From: Pseudomonadales bacterium
GTDB taxonomy: Bacteria; Pseudomonadota; Gammaproteobacteria; Pseudomonadales; Azotimanducaceae
Length of the DNA stretch: 64,000 nucleotides
Assembly (NCBI GenBank): GCA_041395945.1
Contig: JAWKZN010000002.1
Location: forward strand, 62,001 to 126,000
Direction of reading: 5' to 3'
This document shows positions 34,350-43,697 of the stretch, piece by piece. The notes below the pieces were generated by a model that was given only the letters and a program-made list of their open reading frames with translations, searched no databases and was not told the origin of the DNA. How positions within the stretch are numbered: position 1 is the stretch's first letter; each line of letters starts with the position of its first letter. The position numbers and the translations under genes are program-made.

Positions 34350-36425
34350 TCAGTCGCTCAATCGGCGGGATGCCGGCATAGCTACCAGGTTACCCACATT
34401 GTCTTTCGGGAGACTGCCAATCTCGAACATCCAGTCAACCAAGGGTTCGGATACCGCGAATCCATCAACCGTCTCGGTGAAAATCTTATGGATTTCCTGC
34501 AGATCGTTCGATTCGATGGCTGCTTGTAATGCATGAATCACCCCCACCATTTCCGACCACGGAATCATGTTTTCCAGCGCTCGCTGTATCTTCGGATGTC
34601 CGGTGGGATGAATATCACTCCCGATATGAAGTTCTTCGAAAAGCTTCTCGCCCGGGCGCAACCCGACGAAACTGATAGCCACATCCCCATCGGGGTTCTC
34701 AGCATCACGAACCGTGAGTCCGGAAAGTCGGATCATCTTCTGCGCGAGCTCCAGAATTTTAACCGGCTGCCCCATGTCGAGCACGAAGACTTCACCCCCG
34801 GTTCCCAGCGAACTCGCCTGGATCACCAGCTGGGCCGCCTCAGGAATGGTCATGAAATATCGAGTCACTTCCGGGTGTGTAACGGTTACCGGTCCCCGTA
34901 GTTCGATCTGCTTTCTAAAGATGGGAATCACTGAGCCCGAAGAATCCAGTACATTTCCAAACCGCACCATCGTGAATCGTGTCGATCGTTTAATCGACTG
35001 TGGGTTCGAGGAATCGCGTGATCCGGGAACTGATATGAGTTCCGGCTGCTCTTCGAAAGCAAGGGCCTGGAGAATAAGTTCTGCCAGTCTCTTACTCGCA
35101 CCCATGATGTTTGTGGGGCGAACGGCCTTGTCGGTGGATATAAGCACGAAATTACTGACTTTCGCGCGCAATGCTGCCTGCGCGGCAAAGAGAGTGCCAA
35201 ACACGTTGTTCCGAATGCCCGCCACGATGTTCCTCTCCACAATAGGAACATGTTTATAAGCCGCAACATGATATATGGTATCGATTTCGAAGGAACTCAT
35301 CACGTTAGTCAGATGGGGTGAGTCCAATACGGATCCGAGTACGCCGATCAGTTCAACATCGAGCTGTCGTTTCTCGATATTTGTACGCAATTCCTGTTCT
35401 ATTGAGTAGAGATTGAATTCGGAGTGTTCGAAGAGCACGAGGCGAACTGGCTTCTGTTCAACTATCTGCCGACACAGTTCGGAACCAATCGATCCACCCG
35501 CGCCGGTCACGAGCACGGATTGAGACCGGATGCAGCGTTGCATCAGCTTCGGGTCGGGGGAGACGATTTCCCGACCGAGAATATCTTCGACCTGAACGTC
35601 TCGAAGCTCCGCCACCTTCCTCCGGCCCGTCATTATTTCGTGCACGGAAGGCACGGTCCGGACATGCACAGCTGTTGGCTCCAGCGACTCGAGGATCTCC
35701 CGCCGTCTGCCCGGGCGCAGCGAGGGCATCGCCAGAAACACTTCGCGGATATCAGTCTCCTGTATCAGAGCCTCGAGTTCGTCGGGTCCGTACACTTTCA
35801 GCCCGCTGATGGTCCGATGACGCAGCGCCGCGTTGTCGTCTATGAAGGCCACGGGAACCATATCCCGATCATCCAGAATGCTCGTGTAGAGCTGGTAACC
35901 CGCATCACCCGCACCATAGATCGCGATCGGACGTCTATGTTCCAGCTGCTCTCGTTGAGGTATCAGGCTGGCGAAGAAGCGATCCGGTTTGTCTGGAACC
36001 AGGACCGCTCTTCCGATGAACCTCGCCCCGCCAACCAGCACGAACAGCAGAATCCAGTAATTGAAAACCACACTACGCGGCACCAGAAGTTCAGTCTGGG
36101 CAAGATAGATAACCAGTGCGAGCAGGAGGGCCGCGGTACTGACCGCTTTCAGCAGCGTCGAGATCGTGGTCCGCCCCATGTAGCGGAGGACCTCCTGATA
36201 GAGCCCACTGGCGGCGAAAACTGGAATAGCGGTGACCAGCGCCGCCATGAACAACCACGCGTATTCGTAACTGTTGATCAGCTGACTGGTGCCCAGCCGG
36301 AAGAAAAAGGCCAGCCACAGCGCGATCGGCACCAGCAACAGGTCTGTTACGATGGCAATTGTCAGCTTCGCAGGTTTGCCCAATGTGACAAGTATCTGTC
36401 TCAATGGGTCGCGGGAATTTTGCAA
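34350..36425 (-). CDS. wbpM: WbpM-type UDP-GlcNAc 4,6-dehydratase, membrane-bound
   Basis: A 691-residue CapD/FlaA1-family protein. Four N-terminal helices (about 18-135) precede a CoA-binding-like Rossmann region (IAIYGAGDAGYQLY). The SDR dehydratase domain has VLVTGAGGSIGSELCRQI, VAAYKHVPIVE, LISTDKAVRPTNIMGASKR and VRFGNVLDSSGSVIP. The Met-x3-Lys (SMK-type) in place of Tyr-x3-Lys is the WbpM feature. It makes UDP-4-keto-6-deoxy-GlcNAc, the precursor of QuiNAc, FucNAc or bacillosamine, probably the first sugar placed on undecaprenyl phosphate here by the WbpL-like enzyme. Confidence 0.93.
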   Translation of the reverse strand: MQNSRDPLRQILVTLGKPAKLTIAIVTDLLLVPIALWLAFFFRLGTSQLINSYEYAWLFMAALVTAIPVFAASGLYQEVLRYMGRTTISTLLKAVSTAALLLALVIYLAQTELLVPRSVVFNYWILLFVLVGGARFIGRAVLVPDKPDRFFASLIPQREQLEHRRPIAIYGAGDAGYQLYTSILDDRDMVPVAFIDDNAALRHRTISGLKVYGPDELEALIQETDIREVFLAMPSLRPGRRREILESLEPTAVHVRTVPSVHEIMTGRRKVAELRDVQVEDILGREIVSPDPKLMQRCIRSQSVLVTGAGGSIGSELCRQIVEQKPVRLVLFEHSEFNLYSIEQELRTNIEKRQLDVELIGVLGSVLDSPHLTNVMSSFEIDTIYHVAAYKHVPIVERNIVAGIRNNVFGTLFAAQAALRAKVSNFVLISTDKAVRPTNIMGASKRLAELILQALAFEEQPELISVPGSRDSSNPQSIKRSTRFTMVRFGNVLDSSGSVIPIFRKQIELRGPVTVTHPEVTRYFMTIPEAAQLVIQASSLGTGGEVFVLDMGQPVKILELAQKMIRLSGLTVRDAENPDGDVAISFVGLRPGEKLFEELHIGSDIHPTGHPKIQRALENMIPWSEMVGVIHALQAAIESNDLQEIHKIFTETVDGFAVSEPLVDWMFEIGSLPKDNVGNLVAMPASRRLSD

Positions 36426-36464
36426 CGCCTACCTCAGTACCCGGTCTTCTGTTGCACATTATAG

Positions 36465-36486
36465 GTGCCCGGGCCAGGCCGGGCAC
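36465..36486. terminator. Hairpin upstream of wbpM
   Basis: GTGCCCGG (36465-36472), a six-base loop, then CCGGGCAC (36479-36486). It lies between the glycosyltransferase and wbpM on the minus strand and may end the upstream transcript. A consensus TATAAT for a minus-strand promoter lies at 36458-36463 without a clear -35. Confidence 0.35.
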
Positions 36487-36542
36487 TGTCTGATATCCGA
36501 TCTTTCACCCGGTTGTGAGGCTCCGTGCGAACACGGAATCGA

Positions 36543-37685
36543 TCACCTGCGCGCATGCGCGAGCGCAGCCGCATAGAGATCGCGATATCCGCCAAGCGCC
36601 GCCTCAACGGAAAAGTACTCCAGCACCCGCCGCCTTCCGGACTCTCCATATTGCCTGCGAAGACTTCTGGATCCAGCCAGCATGGCTACCGCTCCTGAAA
36701 TTTCCCGGGGTGATCCGACAGAAACAAGCAATCCACTCTCTGCGTCGATGACTGCATCCGGGTTGCCCCCAACGCGGGTGGCGATCAGGGGTAACCCTGC
36801 CGCCATTGCCTCCAGTACTGCGTTAGAAAAGCCTTCTTCGGTAGAGCACTGCACCCCGATATCCGCGCTCTGCAGAAGCGCCGGAACGTTGTCACACTCA
36901 CCCAGCCACCTGACGTGGTCCGCAATGGCGAGTTTTTCCGCAAGACCTCTCAACTCATCTCCAATACCGGCGTCGCGACCTGCAAACCAGACCTGCCAGT
37001 TGTCTCCGAGAGCACTCAATGACTGCGCCAGACCTTCGAGCACGTCACGATGTCCTTTGTAACGGAAAAGATTTGCGACACAGATCAGCACCAGACAATC
37101 ATCATCTGCACCATGAACAGCACGGATTGCGCGACGCATGGCGGGTTCTCCGGGCGCAAACGCCGCAACACCATTGTAGATCAGTGCCAACGACGTCTCT
37201 TTTGCACCTTCGGCCCTGAGATCATTCAGAACCGCGGTGGAGTTCCCGACAATCCTGTACATGAACGGGTGCAACCCCCGCTCGACTGTCCGGATCAACG
37301 GCGATTTCTCCTGATATCGATTCAGACTGCGGCGGCTCATGATCCGGATGGCTCTGCTGGCGACCAGTGAGCAACAGGCACCGACCACGTAAGCTGCGGG
37401 CAGGAAATAGTGAATGATGTCGTAGTGTTGTCGAATCAGATGACGCACCAGGGTCGCTGAAACTCCTAACAACCCGACCAGTCCTTCGTAATTGGAAGCG
37501 GATTCGTAAACTCTGATCCGCCGGGCTTCAAAATCCGCCGTCAGCGCACCGTTTTTCTGAAGAACGAAGATGTCGATCTCATAACCGGAATCGCGTAAAC
37601 GGGGCATCATCTGCAGAAGATGGCGCTCCGTGCCTCCAACATCGAGGCAGGCGGTGATCACCAGAATTCTGGGTTTGTCACTCAA
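36543..37685 (-). CDS. GT4-type glycosyltransferase
   Basis: A 380-residue GT-B enzyme. I start at TTG 37685, which overlaps the stop of the upstream AsnB-like gene (TTGA) and has GGAAAGG eight bases before it. Motifs: ACLDVGGTERHLLQMMPRL (acceptor domain glycine loop), ANLFRYKGHRDVLEGLA and STEEGFSNAVLEAMAAGLP, the E-x7-E donor motif. Unlike its paralogues it carries the classical EGFSNAVLEAMA signature. Specificity unknown. Confidence 0.9.
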   Translation of the reverse strand: MSDKPRILVITACLDVGGTERHLLQMMPRLRDSGYEIDIFVLQKNGALTADFEARRIRVYESASNYEGLVGLLGVSATLVRHLIRQHYDIIHYFLPAAYVVGACCSLVASRAIRIMSRRSLNRYQEKSPLIRTVERGLHPFMYRIVGNSTAVLNDLRAEGAKETSLALIYNGVAAFAPGEPAMRRAIRAVHGADDDCLVLICVANLFRYKGHRDVLEGLAQSLSALGDNWQVWFAGRDAGIGDELRGLAEKLAIADHVRWLGECDNVPALLQSADIGVQCSTEEGFSNAVLEAMAAGLPLIATRVGGNPDAVIDAESGLLVSVGSPREISGAVAMLAGSRSLRRQYGESGRRRVLEYFSVEAALGGYRDLYAAALAHARR

Positions 37686-39616
37686 TGGGCATACCTTTCC
37701 AGCCAGGCCTGAAGCATCAGCACATCCCAGAGCTGGTATCCCGCATTCTGTCCGCGCAGGTGTGAATTCCACCTGGCTCTCACCGGCTCCGGATTCAGCA
37801 GCCCCTGCTCCCGCAGTCTGCGCTCATCCAGCAGTGACTCCGCCCAATCCCGCAGCGGACCACGGAGCCAGTCATCGATCGGTACGCCGAATCCCATTTT
37901 CGGACGATCGAACAAGTCCCGTGGAACGTAGCGCTGCAGAATTTCACGGAGAATCCATTTCCCGTTGCCTTCGCGCATTTTCAGTTCCAGCGGAAGACGC
38001 CAAGCAAATTCCACAACCCGATGATCCAGCAACGGGACCCTCGCTTCGAGTGACGCCGCCATGCTGGCTCTGTCGACCTTGGTGAGAATGTCATCCGGCA
38101 GATAGGTAATCGTGTCGAAAAACTGCATCCTTTCCATGAAGTCAGGGATCTTTTCTCGATACCCCTCATCCCACAGCGGTCCACGCGGCTCTACTCCTGA
38201 GATCACAACCTGGTCCGGCTCGTGCCAGTGGCTGACAATCTGGCGATAGATCGCGTCCGGGTCCGGAAATCGCAAACCACCCCCCAGCTTGCGCATCTTA
38301 TTGCCGAATTGCGGTGGCCTGGCCGAGCTGGGGATCAGCCTGGCAAGTTGATCCCAACTCTGCTCGGACAGAAGATTGATCCCGGCACCGAAGGCGGTAC
38401 GCAGCGGGGTCGGTAGCCAGCTCGTCCGACGCCAGAGCCTCGCACCCAGAAGATAGCGGTTGTACCCTGCAAACAGTTCATCTCCACCATCTCCAGAGAG
38501 CGCTACAGTGACAGATCGTCTGGTCATCGCACAGACCAGGTAAGTGGGTATCTGGGAAGAATCCGAAAAGGGTTCGTCGAACATCTCCGGCAGGCGCGGT
38601 ATGACATCGCGTGCCTGATCCGGCGTTACATACAGCTCAGTGTGGTCAGAGCCGATATGCTCCGCGATTCGTCGCGCGTAGGGAGCTTCATCGAACCCGC
38701 CTTCGCGGAATCCAATAGAGAAAGTTCGAACTGGCCTTTCAGACTGATCCTGCATCAGCGCGGCAACCAGCGATGAATCAATCCCACCGGAGAGCAGGGC
38801 CCCAAGGGGCACATCAGCGACCATGCACCGCTTGACGGCATCCCGAAGCAACTGTTCGAGTGCAGTCGCCGCATCTTCAGGACTCAACTGCGGACGATTC
38901 GCGAGCCCTTCAACAGCCACTTTCTCGAAGTCCCAGAATTTCTGACTTCTCGGGTCATCTCCAGCGCGAAAGACAAGGATCGAGCCGGGCTCCAGCTTGA
39001 ATACATCTTCATATATGGAGTGCGGTGCGGGTATGTAGTTGTGGCGCAGATAGGCTGCGACTGCATTCCTATCAATCTGCGGTTGCCAGCCTGGAAACTC
39101 TCTGAATGCTTTGAGCTCTGAAGCAAACAGAATCGAGCCCTTGTGCCGCGCCCAGTACAGGGGTTTGATCCCCAGCCGATCCCGTACCAGCGTCAGCTCC
39201 GCCGTCTGGCGATCCCACAGAGCAAATGCAAACATCCCGATTAATCTGGGCAATGTTGCTTCCAGCCCCCAGCAGGCAATCGCCTCCAGCAGGACCTCCG
39301 TATCAGAGTGACCTCGAAATCGAACGCCCTGACCGGCAAGCTCGTCACGCATTTCCGCGTGACTGTAAATTTCTCCGTTGTAGACGATTACGTACCGCCC
39401 TGAGGCAGAGAACATCGGCTGATGGCCTGCCGGACTGAGGTCGACAATCGCGAGGCGGCGATGACCTAGTGCGATCTGATGGCGTTCGTCTGACCAGAAT
39501 CCCGAGTCGTCCGGGCCACGGTGTGTCAGTGTCCCGGTCATTATCTCAATGACCCGATCCAGGCCCACTACACGGGCGGCACCGGCTTGGTCGATGAAAC
39601 CCGTTATTCCGCACAT
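37682..39616 (-). CDS. AsnB-type amidotransferase, second copy
   Basis: A 644-residue asparagine-synthase-family enzyme with Cys2 (MCGITGFIDQ), LTHRGPDDSGFW, GHRRLAIVDLS, the PP-loop LLSGGIDSSLVAALM and LSGDGGDELFAGYNRY. It is the form common in capsule and exopolysaccharide loci and is only distantly similar to the copy at 27732. It probably amidates a uronic acid carboxylate on the sugar nucleotide or polymer. It is the first gene of a minus-strand group with the glycosyltransferase at 36543. The 280 bases upstream (39617-39896) contain no gene and must hold divergent promoters. Confidence 0.88.
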   Translation of the reverse strand: MCGITGFIDQAGAARVVGLDRVIEIMTGTLTHRGPDDSGFWSDERHQIALGHRRLAIVDLSPAGHQPMFSASGRYVIVYNGEIYSHAEMRDELAGQGVRFRGHSDTEVLLEAIACWGLEATLPRLIGMFAFALWDRQTAELTLVRDRLGIKPLYWARHKGSILFASELKAFREFPGWQPQIDRNAVAAYLRHNYIPAPHSIYEDVFKLEPGSILVFRAGDDPRSQKFWDFEKVAVEGLANRPQLSPEDAATALEQLLRDAVKRCMVADVPLGALLSGGIDSSLVAALMQDQSERPVRTFSIGFREGGFDEAPYARRIAEHIGSDHTELYVTPDQARDVIPRLPEMFDEPFSDSSQIPTYLVCAMTRRSVTVALSGDGGDELFAGYNRYLLGARLWRRTSWLPTPLRTAFGAGINLLSEQSWDQLARLIPSSARPPQFGNKMRKLGGGLRFPDPDAIYRQIVSHWHEPDQVVISGVEPRGPLWDEGYREKIPDFMERMQFFDTITYLPDDILTKVDRASMAASLEARVPLLDHRVVEFAWRLPLELKMREGNGKWILREILQRYVPRDLFDRPKMGFGVPIDDWLRGPLRDWAESLLDERRLREQGLLNPEPVRARWNSHLRGQNAGYQLWDVLMLQAWLERYAH

Positions 39617-39896
39617 GGGAGGACCAGCGCTTTCAATAGGAGGCTCGGGAACAATCTATGGTCTGACATCGTGGCTGTTCGTGACATCCTGCCAGCCGGA
39701 GGGTGGATTGAAACCGGCTGCTCGACAGTGTAGCCGAACTGCAAGGCCATGCGGATGACGGCGTCACGCTCACAACATCAAACTGCCAATGACGCGGTTG
39801 CAAGTCAGTGATCGCAAATTCATGATCGCGAAATGCCCGCATCGAAAAAGCTCTCGAATCGAACGGACACCAGATCTGACCGGGCACCCGAGAAAA

Positions 39897-41033
39897 ATGC
39901 ATCCATTGGCTGACTCTGGCAAAAAACTGCTGTTCATCGTCAACGACGCGGACTTCTTCATTTCCCACCGCCTGCCCATCGCGCTGCAGGCGCTGAAATC
40001 AGGCTTTGAAGTTCACCTCGCCTGCCCTCCGGCCGGCTCCCTCGACGGGGTGATCGCCGCAGGGATCACGCATCATTCCTGTTCACTTTCCCGCAGTGGC
40101 TTGAATCCCGTATCAGAGTTCCGCTCCTATCTGCAGCTCCGAAGAATCGTGCGCCAGCTCAATCCGGACATAGTCCATCTGGTGACGATCAAGCCCGTCA
40201 TCTACGGAAGCATCATCGCCAGGATGGCAGGCGTTCCCTGCACTGTCGCCGCCATTTCCGGACTCGGCTATAGCTTCATCGATAGAAGCACCCCCAGTCC
40301 TCTGAACACTCTGATTGTCTGGCTTTACAGAATCGCGCTTCACAGCCCCGGAATCCGGGTGGTTTTTCAGAACCAGGACGATCTGGATCTGTTCGATCAT
40401 CTCAACATCATCGATCGCCGCCAGGCAACTCTGATTCCCGGATCCGGAGTCGACATCCGTCGTTTCAGTCCAGCTCCCACCTCAGACAATTCGTCCTCGG
40501 TTATCCTTGCAGCCCGCCTGCTGGTTGATAAGGGCATCAGGGAATTTGTCGAGGCTGGCGCCATCGTTCGCCGAACACACCCGCAGACACGCTTTGTTCT
40601 GGTCGGCGGAATCGATCCCGGGAATCCCGCCGCCATTCCCGAGCATCAGATCACCCGCTGGGTGGATGCTGGTGTGGTTGAATGGTGGGGACACCGATCG
40701 GACATGCCGGAAGTGCTGTCTGCGGCACGTATTGTCGTCCTGCCTTCCTATCGGGAGGGAATGCCCAAGATTCTGGCTGAAGCTGCCGCGATGGGCATTG
40801 CGATCGTGACAACCGATGTACCCGGTTGCCGCGATTCGATCATTCCTGAAGAAACCGGCTTGCTTGTGCCACCCAGAGACTCGGAGTCTCTCGCGGCCGC
40901 CATCTCTGCACTTCTCGAGGATCCTATCCGCGCCCGGCAAATGGGCGTTGCCGGGCGACGCCTGGCCGAAGCCGAATTTTCAGTTGAGCGGATCGTGGAT
41001 CTGAACCTTGCGCTTTACAGGATCGAGTCCTGA
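39897..41033 (+). CDS. GT4 glycosyltransferase, PglA-like
   Basis: A 378-residue GT-B enzyme starting MHPLADSGKKLLFIVNDADF. The IVNDADFFISHRLPIALQA start, VHLVTIKPVIYGSIIARMAG, AISGLGYSFIDRS, GSGVDIRRFSP, VLPSYREGMPKILAEAAAMG and TDVPGCRDSI match the PglA/WbpX-like group that adds the second sugar onto undecaprenyl-diphospho-(amino)sugars. It converges with the WbpL-like gene that would make its acceptor. Confidence 0.9.
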   Translation: MHPLADSGKKLLFIVNDADFFISHRLPIALQALKSGFEVHLACPPAGSLDGVIAAGITHHSCSLSRSGLNPVSEFRSYLQLRRIVRQLNPDIVHLVTIKPVIYGSIIARMAGVPCTVAAISGLGYSFIDRSTPSPLNTLIVWLYRIALHSPGIRVVFQNQDDLDLFDHLNIIDRRQATLIPGSGVDIRRFSPAPTSDNSSSVILAARLLVDKGIREFVEAGAIVRRTHPQTRFVLVGGIDPGNPAAIPEHQITRWVDAGVVEWWGHRSDMPEVLSAARIVVLPSYREGMPKILAEAAAMGIAIVTTDVPGCRDSIIPEETGLLVPPRDSESLAAAISALLEDPIRARQMGVAGRRLAEAEFSVERIVDLNLALYRIES

Positions 41034-41055
41034 CGCCGGCAGAGCGCACCGCTGC

Positions 41056-42045
41056 CTACTCTGCCTTTTCGACAAACCCGGCACGGTAGGTCCAGCAGCA
41101 CACACAAACAGGAAGGGTGGAGAGCAATACCCAGAGCACTGTCAGATGCGGGTAGAGCAACACCAGCAGGGCATTCGGTAACAGCCAGAGCAGCCCGTGA
41201 ATCAGAAAAATCACGGTTGTCCAGCGATGACCTAGCATTCCAGCCAGTCGCTGATACAGATGACTGCGATGCGCATCGATAAATCGCTGGCGGGTCAATA
41301 TCCGGACAACCAGTGTCCAGGTTGCGTCACACCAGAAGCCCGCCAGCAGGATGAAGCTGCATGCGATGGGCAGACTGTCGGCCTGATGCAGCATGATCGC
41401 CAGACTCGCCGTCATCACGCCGAGAAATCCGCTGGAGACATCGCCCATGAAGATCTTTGAAGGCGACCAGTTGTATGCCAGAAAGCCCAGGCTGCTACCG
41501 ATGAGCACATACACCAGAACTGCCGGCCATGCAGAGTGCACTCCGCCGAGCACTATCAGGCCTGTTGAGTACAGAAGCACCTGACCGGCAGCGATACCAT
41601 CAATTCCGTCCATGAAATTGAACAGATTCACATTCCAGAGCACGAGGAACGCCGCCAGGAACAGCCAGGGAACCCCCCAGTCTGCTACCAGCACTGACAG
41701 AATCAGGAAGACTGCACACGCCTGAGCAGCCAGACGAAACCAGACACCGAGATCACGGAAGTCATCCCAGAGCCCTACTGCGGCCAGTACCGCTCCACCC
41801 GCCGCTAACGTCCCGGCGGCAGCATGGCCATCCAGCGCCATGATCAGCAGCGCCGCGAGTGTCGGAATGACGATTCCAAGGCCGCCGGCTGTCGGAGTGG
41901 GCACCCGGTGAGAACTTCGGGCATTGGGCTCAACCAGCCAACCCTGCCCCCTCGCCGCACGCAGAACCATTCCCACGATGATCAGGCTCGCCGCCAGGCT
42001 GCCTAACAGAAAAATTAGGGGTGACGCAAAGTCCATCTCATTCAT
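41056..42045 (-). CDS. Undecaprenyl-phosphate glycosyl-1-phosphate transferase (WbpL/WecA-type)
   Basis: A 329-residue polytopic protein with about ten helices. It has the MraY/WecA/WbpL motifs NARSSHRVPTPTAGGLGI, VGLWDDFRDLG, NVNLFNFMDGIDGIAAGQ, NWSPSKIFMGDVSSGFLG and DAHRSHLYQRL, the last on the cytoplasmic HxxH-like loop. It starts glycan assembly by moving a sugar-1-phosphate to undecaprenyl phosphate. HRSHLYQRL with wbpM nearby favours WbpL-like use of UDP-FucNAc/QuiNAc over WecA. An alternative start is nine bases downstream. Confidence 0.9.
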   Translation of the reverse strand: MNEMDFASPLIFLLGSLAASLIIVGMVLRAARGQGWLVEPNARSSHRVPTPTAGGLGIVIPTLAALLIMALDGHAAAGTLAAGGAVLAAVGLWDDFRDLGVWFRLAAQACAVFLILSVLVADWGVPWLFLAAFLVLWNVNLFNFMDGIDGIAAGQVLLYSTGLIVLGGVHSAWPAVLVYVLIGSSLGFLAYNWSPSKIFMGDVSSGFLGVMTASLAIMLHQADSLPIACSFILLAGFWCDATWTLVVRILTRQRFIDAHRSHLYQRLAGMLGHRWTTVIFLIHGLLWLLPNALLVLLYPHLTVLWVLLSTLPVCVCCWTYRAGFVEKAE

Positions 42046-42224
42046 TGCGAGAGCGCTCTGTTCACTCTGATAGAACTCTGGACCGTCCTCCGGCCGATGG
42101 GGAGGAACCAGAATTTACGACGGGCTGCGGGCATTACGCCATACGGTCCCGACCCGATGTCTCCCCGATCCCAGAGGTTAGATGTTAGAATCCACCTGAC
42201 TACCACCACTGCGGTTCCTACCTG

Positions 42225-43697
42225 ATGTTTTCAGCTACGCGGCTGGTGACCCTACTGAACCTGCTGATTCAGAGCGCAGGTTTCGTAAAACTTCTTCTGA
42301 TCGCGCATCTGTTTGGGACCAGCGCGGTACTCGACGGTTACTACCTGTCTCTTGTTGTTCCCACGTTAGTCATCGGCCTGCTCGGTGGCATGCTGCAGAC
42401 GGGGTTCACGCCTGTCTACACTGCCCTGATTGCCGATTCGAAGCAGAACGCGGATCGCCTCTTCTCCGATGTTTTCTGGCTGACCACGATAGTCCTGGCG
42501 CCAGTATGCCTGTTTCTCGCACTGACAGCCTACCCGGTCGCGGCGCTGCTCACGCTCACTGAAGATACCGCTGTGCTGGAGGCGACTGCGACTTCAATGA
42601 GGGTCATCGCGATCGTAATGCTGGCGAACACGCTGGCCGATTTCCTGGCTCTTGCACTCAATGCCCACAAGCGATTTTTCCTCTCTGCAGCGAGCCCACT
42701 GGTGAATGTCGTCGTATCGACACTCGCATTGGTGGTGGGTCCGCTGGGAGATCAGAGAACCCTCACCTACGGACTGCTCGCGGGTGTCAGCGCTCAACTT
42801 CTGATACTGATCCTGGGTCTGCATCACGGTGGCACACGTCTGAGTCTGAACTGGCCTCGCCTCACGCCCGAATTACGTCGAGTACTGTCCCTCGTCTCCA
42901 TGATTGCTCTAGGCGTCCTTGCTACGAATTTTAATGGTGCCATCGATCAGATCATGGCAAGTCTGCTGGGCGAAGGTGCAGTCAGCACCATCGGCTACGC
43001 CAATCGCTTCCACGGACTCGTTGTACAGATCCTCATCATTGGAGTGGGTACTGTGCTTCTCCCACATGTTGCCAGCATGGTGGCAGCGGGAGATTCGGAC
43101 TCCATACGCTCCGTGTTCGGCGGCATCTTTCTGATCCTCGCATTCATCTGCAGCGCAGCCGCCCTGCTTGTCACCGTGATGGCGCCGCCCGTGCTTCAGT
43201 GGTTGCTGACAAACAACCAGCTGGACTTACAGGGGATCCAATCCATCAGCCGGGTGTGGATGTGGTACACCTTCGGGCTTTTTCCCATGGCCTGGGGCAT
43301 CTATCTGGCCCGCTACTTTCAGGCCGCGAGGCTCCCCCTGATTCTGACGAGACTTGCTCTGGTTTCCTGCATCGCCAACGTCGCGCTGAATCTGCTGCTC
43401 ATTGGACCATTCGGGCTTGAAGGTCTGGCCATGAGCACCAGTCTGGTGTACCTGATTACCGGCATTGCGTTGAGCCGACACTTCTCCAGAGCATTGAATT
43501 TCTCTTTCGATACAGACCGCCGAAGGATTCTTATGGTAATTCTGTTGACCGCATTTTTCATCGTAGTTGCGCTGGGTGAATTCGCGGAGATCCCGCTTTC
43601 GATAGAAATCGCGACCTGCTTTTTTATGATGCTCTTCGCTGCCCACATTCTCAGTTTGATACCCACTGCTCGAGCGCTGTATTCCAGACATGGCTGA
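42225..43697 (+). CDS. MurJ/MviN-family lipid-linked glycan flippase
   Basis: A 490-residue protein with 13-14 helices and the MviN pattern: LIQSAGFVKLLLIAHLFG, LDGYYLSLVVPTLVIGLLGG, TGFTPVYTALIA, FNGAIDQIMASLLGEGAVS, IGYANRFHGLVVQIL and LLPHVASM. The second-helix DGYYLS differs from housekeeping MurJ, so this is probably a locus-specific Wzx-like flippase for an undecaprenyl-linked oligosaccharide. It begins the small operon 42225-45739. The 180 bases upstream must hold divergent promoters. Confidence 0.85.
   Translation: MFSATRLVTLLNLLIQSAGFVKLLLIAHLFGTSAVLDGYYLSLVVPTLVIGLLGGMLQTGFTPVYTALIADSKQNADRLFSDVFWLTTIVLAPVCLFLALTAYPVAALLTLTEDTAVLEATATSMRVIAIVMLANTLADFLALALNAHKRFFLSAASPLVNVVVSTLALVVGPLGDQRTLTYGLLAGVSAQLLILILGLHHGGTRLSLNWPRLTPELRRVLSLVSMIALGVLATNFNGAIDQIMASLLGEGAVSTIGYANRFHGLVVQILIIGVGTVLLPHVASMVAAGDSDSIRSVFGGIFLILAFICSAAALLVTVMAPPVLQWLLTNNQLDLQGIQSISRVWMWYTFGLFPMAWGIYLARYFQAARLPLILTRLALVSCIANVALNLLLIGPFGLEGLAMSTSLVYLITGIALSRHFSRALNFSFDTDRRRILMVILLTAFFIVVALGEFAEIPLSIEIATCFFMMLFAAHILSLIPTARALYSRHG

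Noticed and set aside
35424..36464. Plus-strand frame of 346 codons opposite wbpM
   Set aside because: Composition is that of a reverse-frame shadow and it covers essential wbpM motifs.
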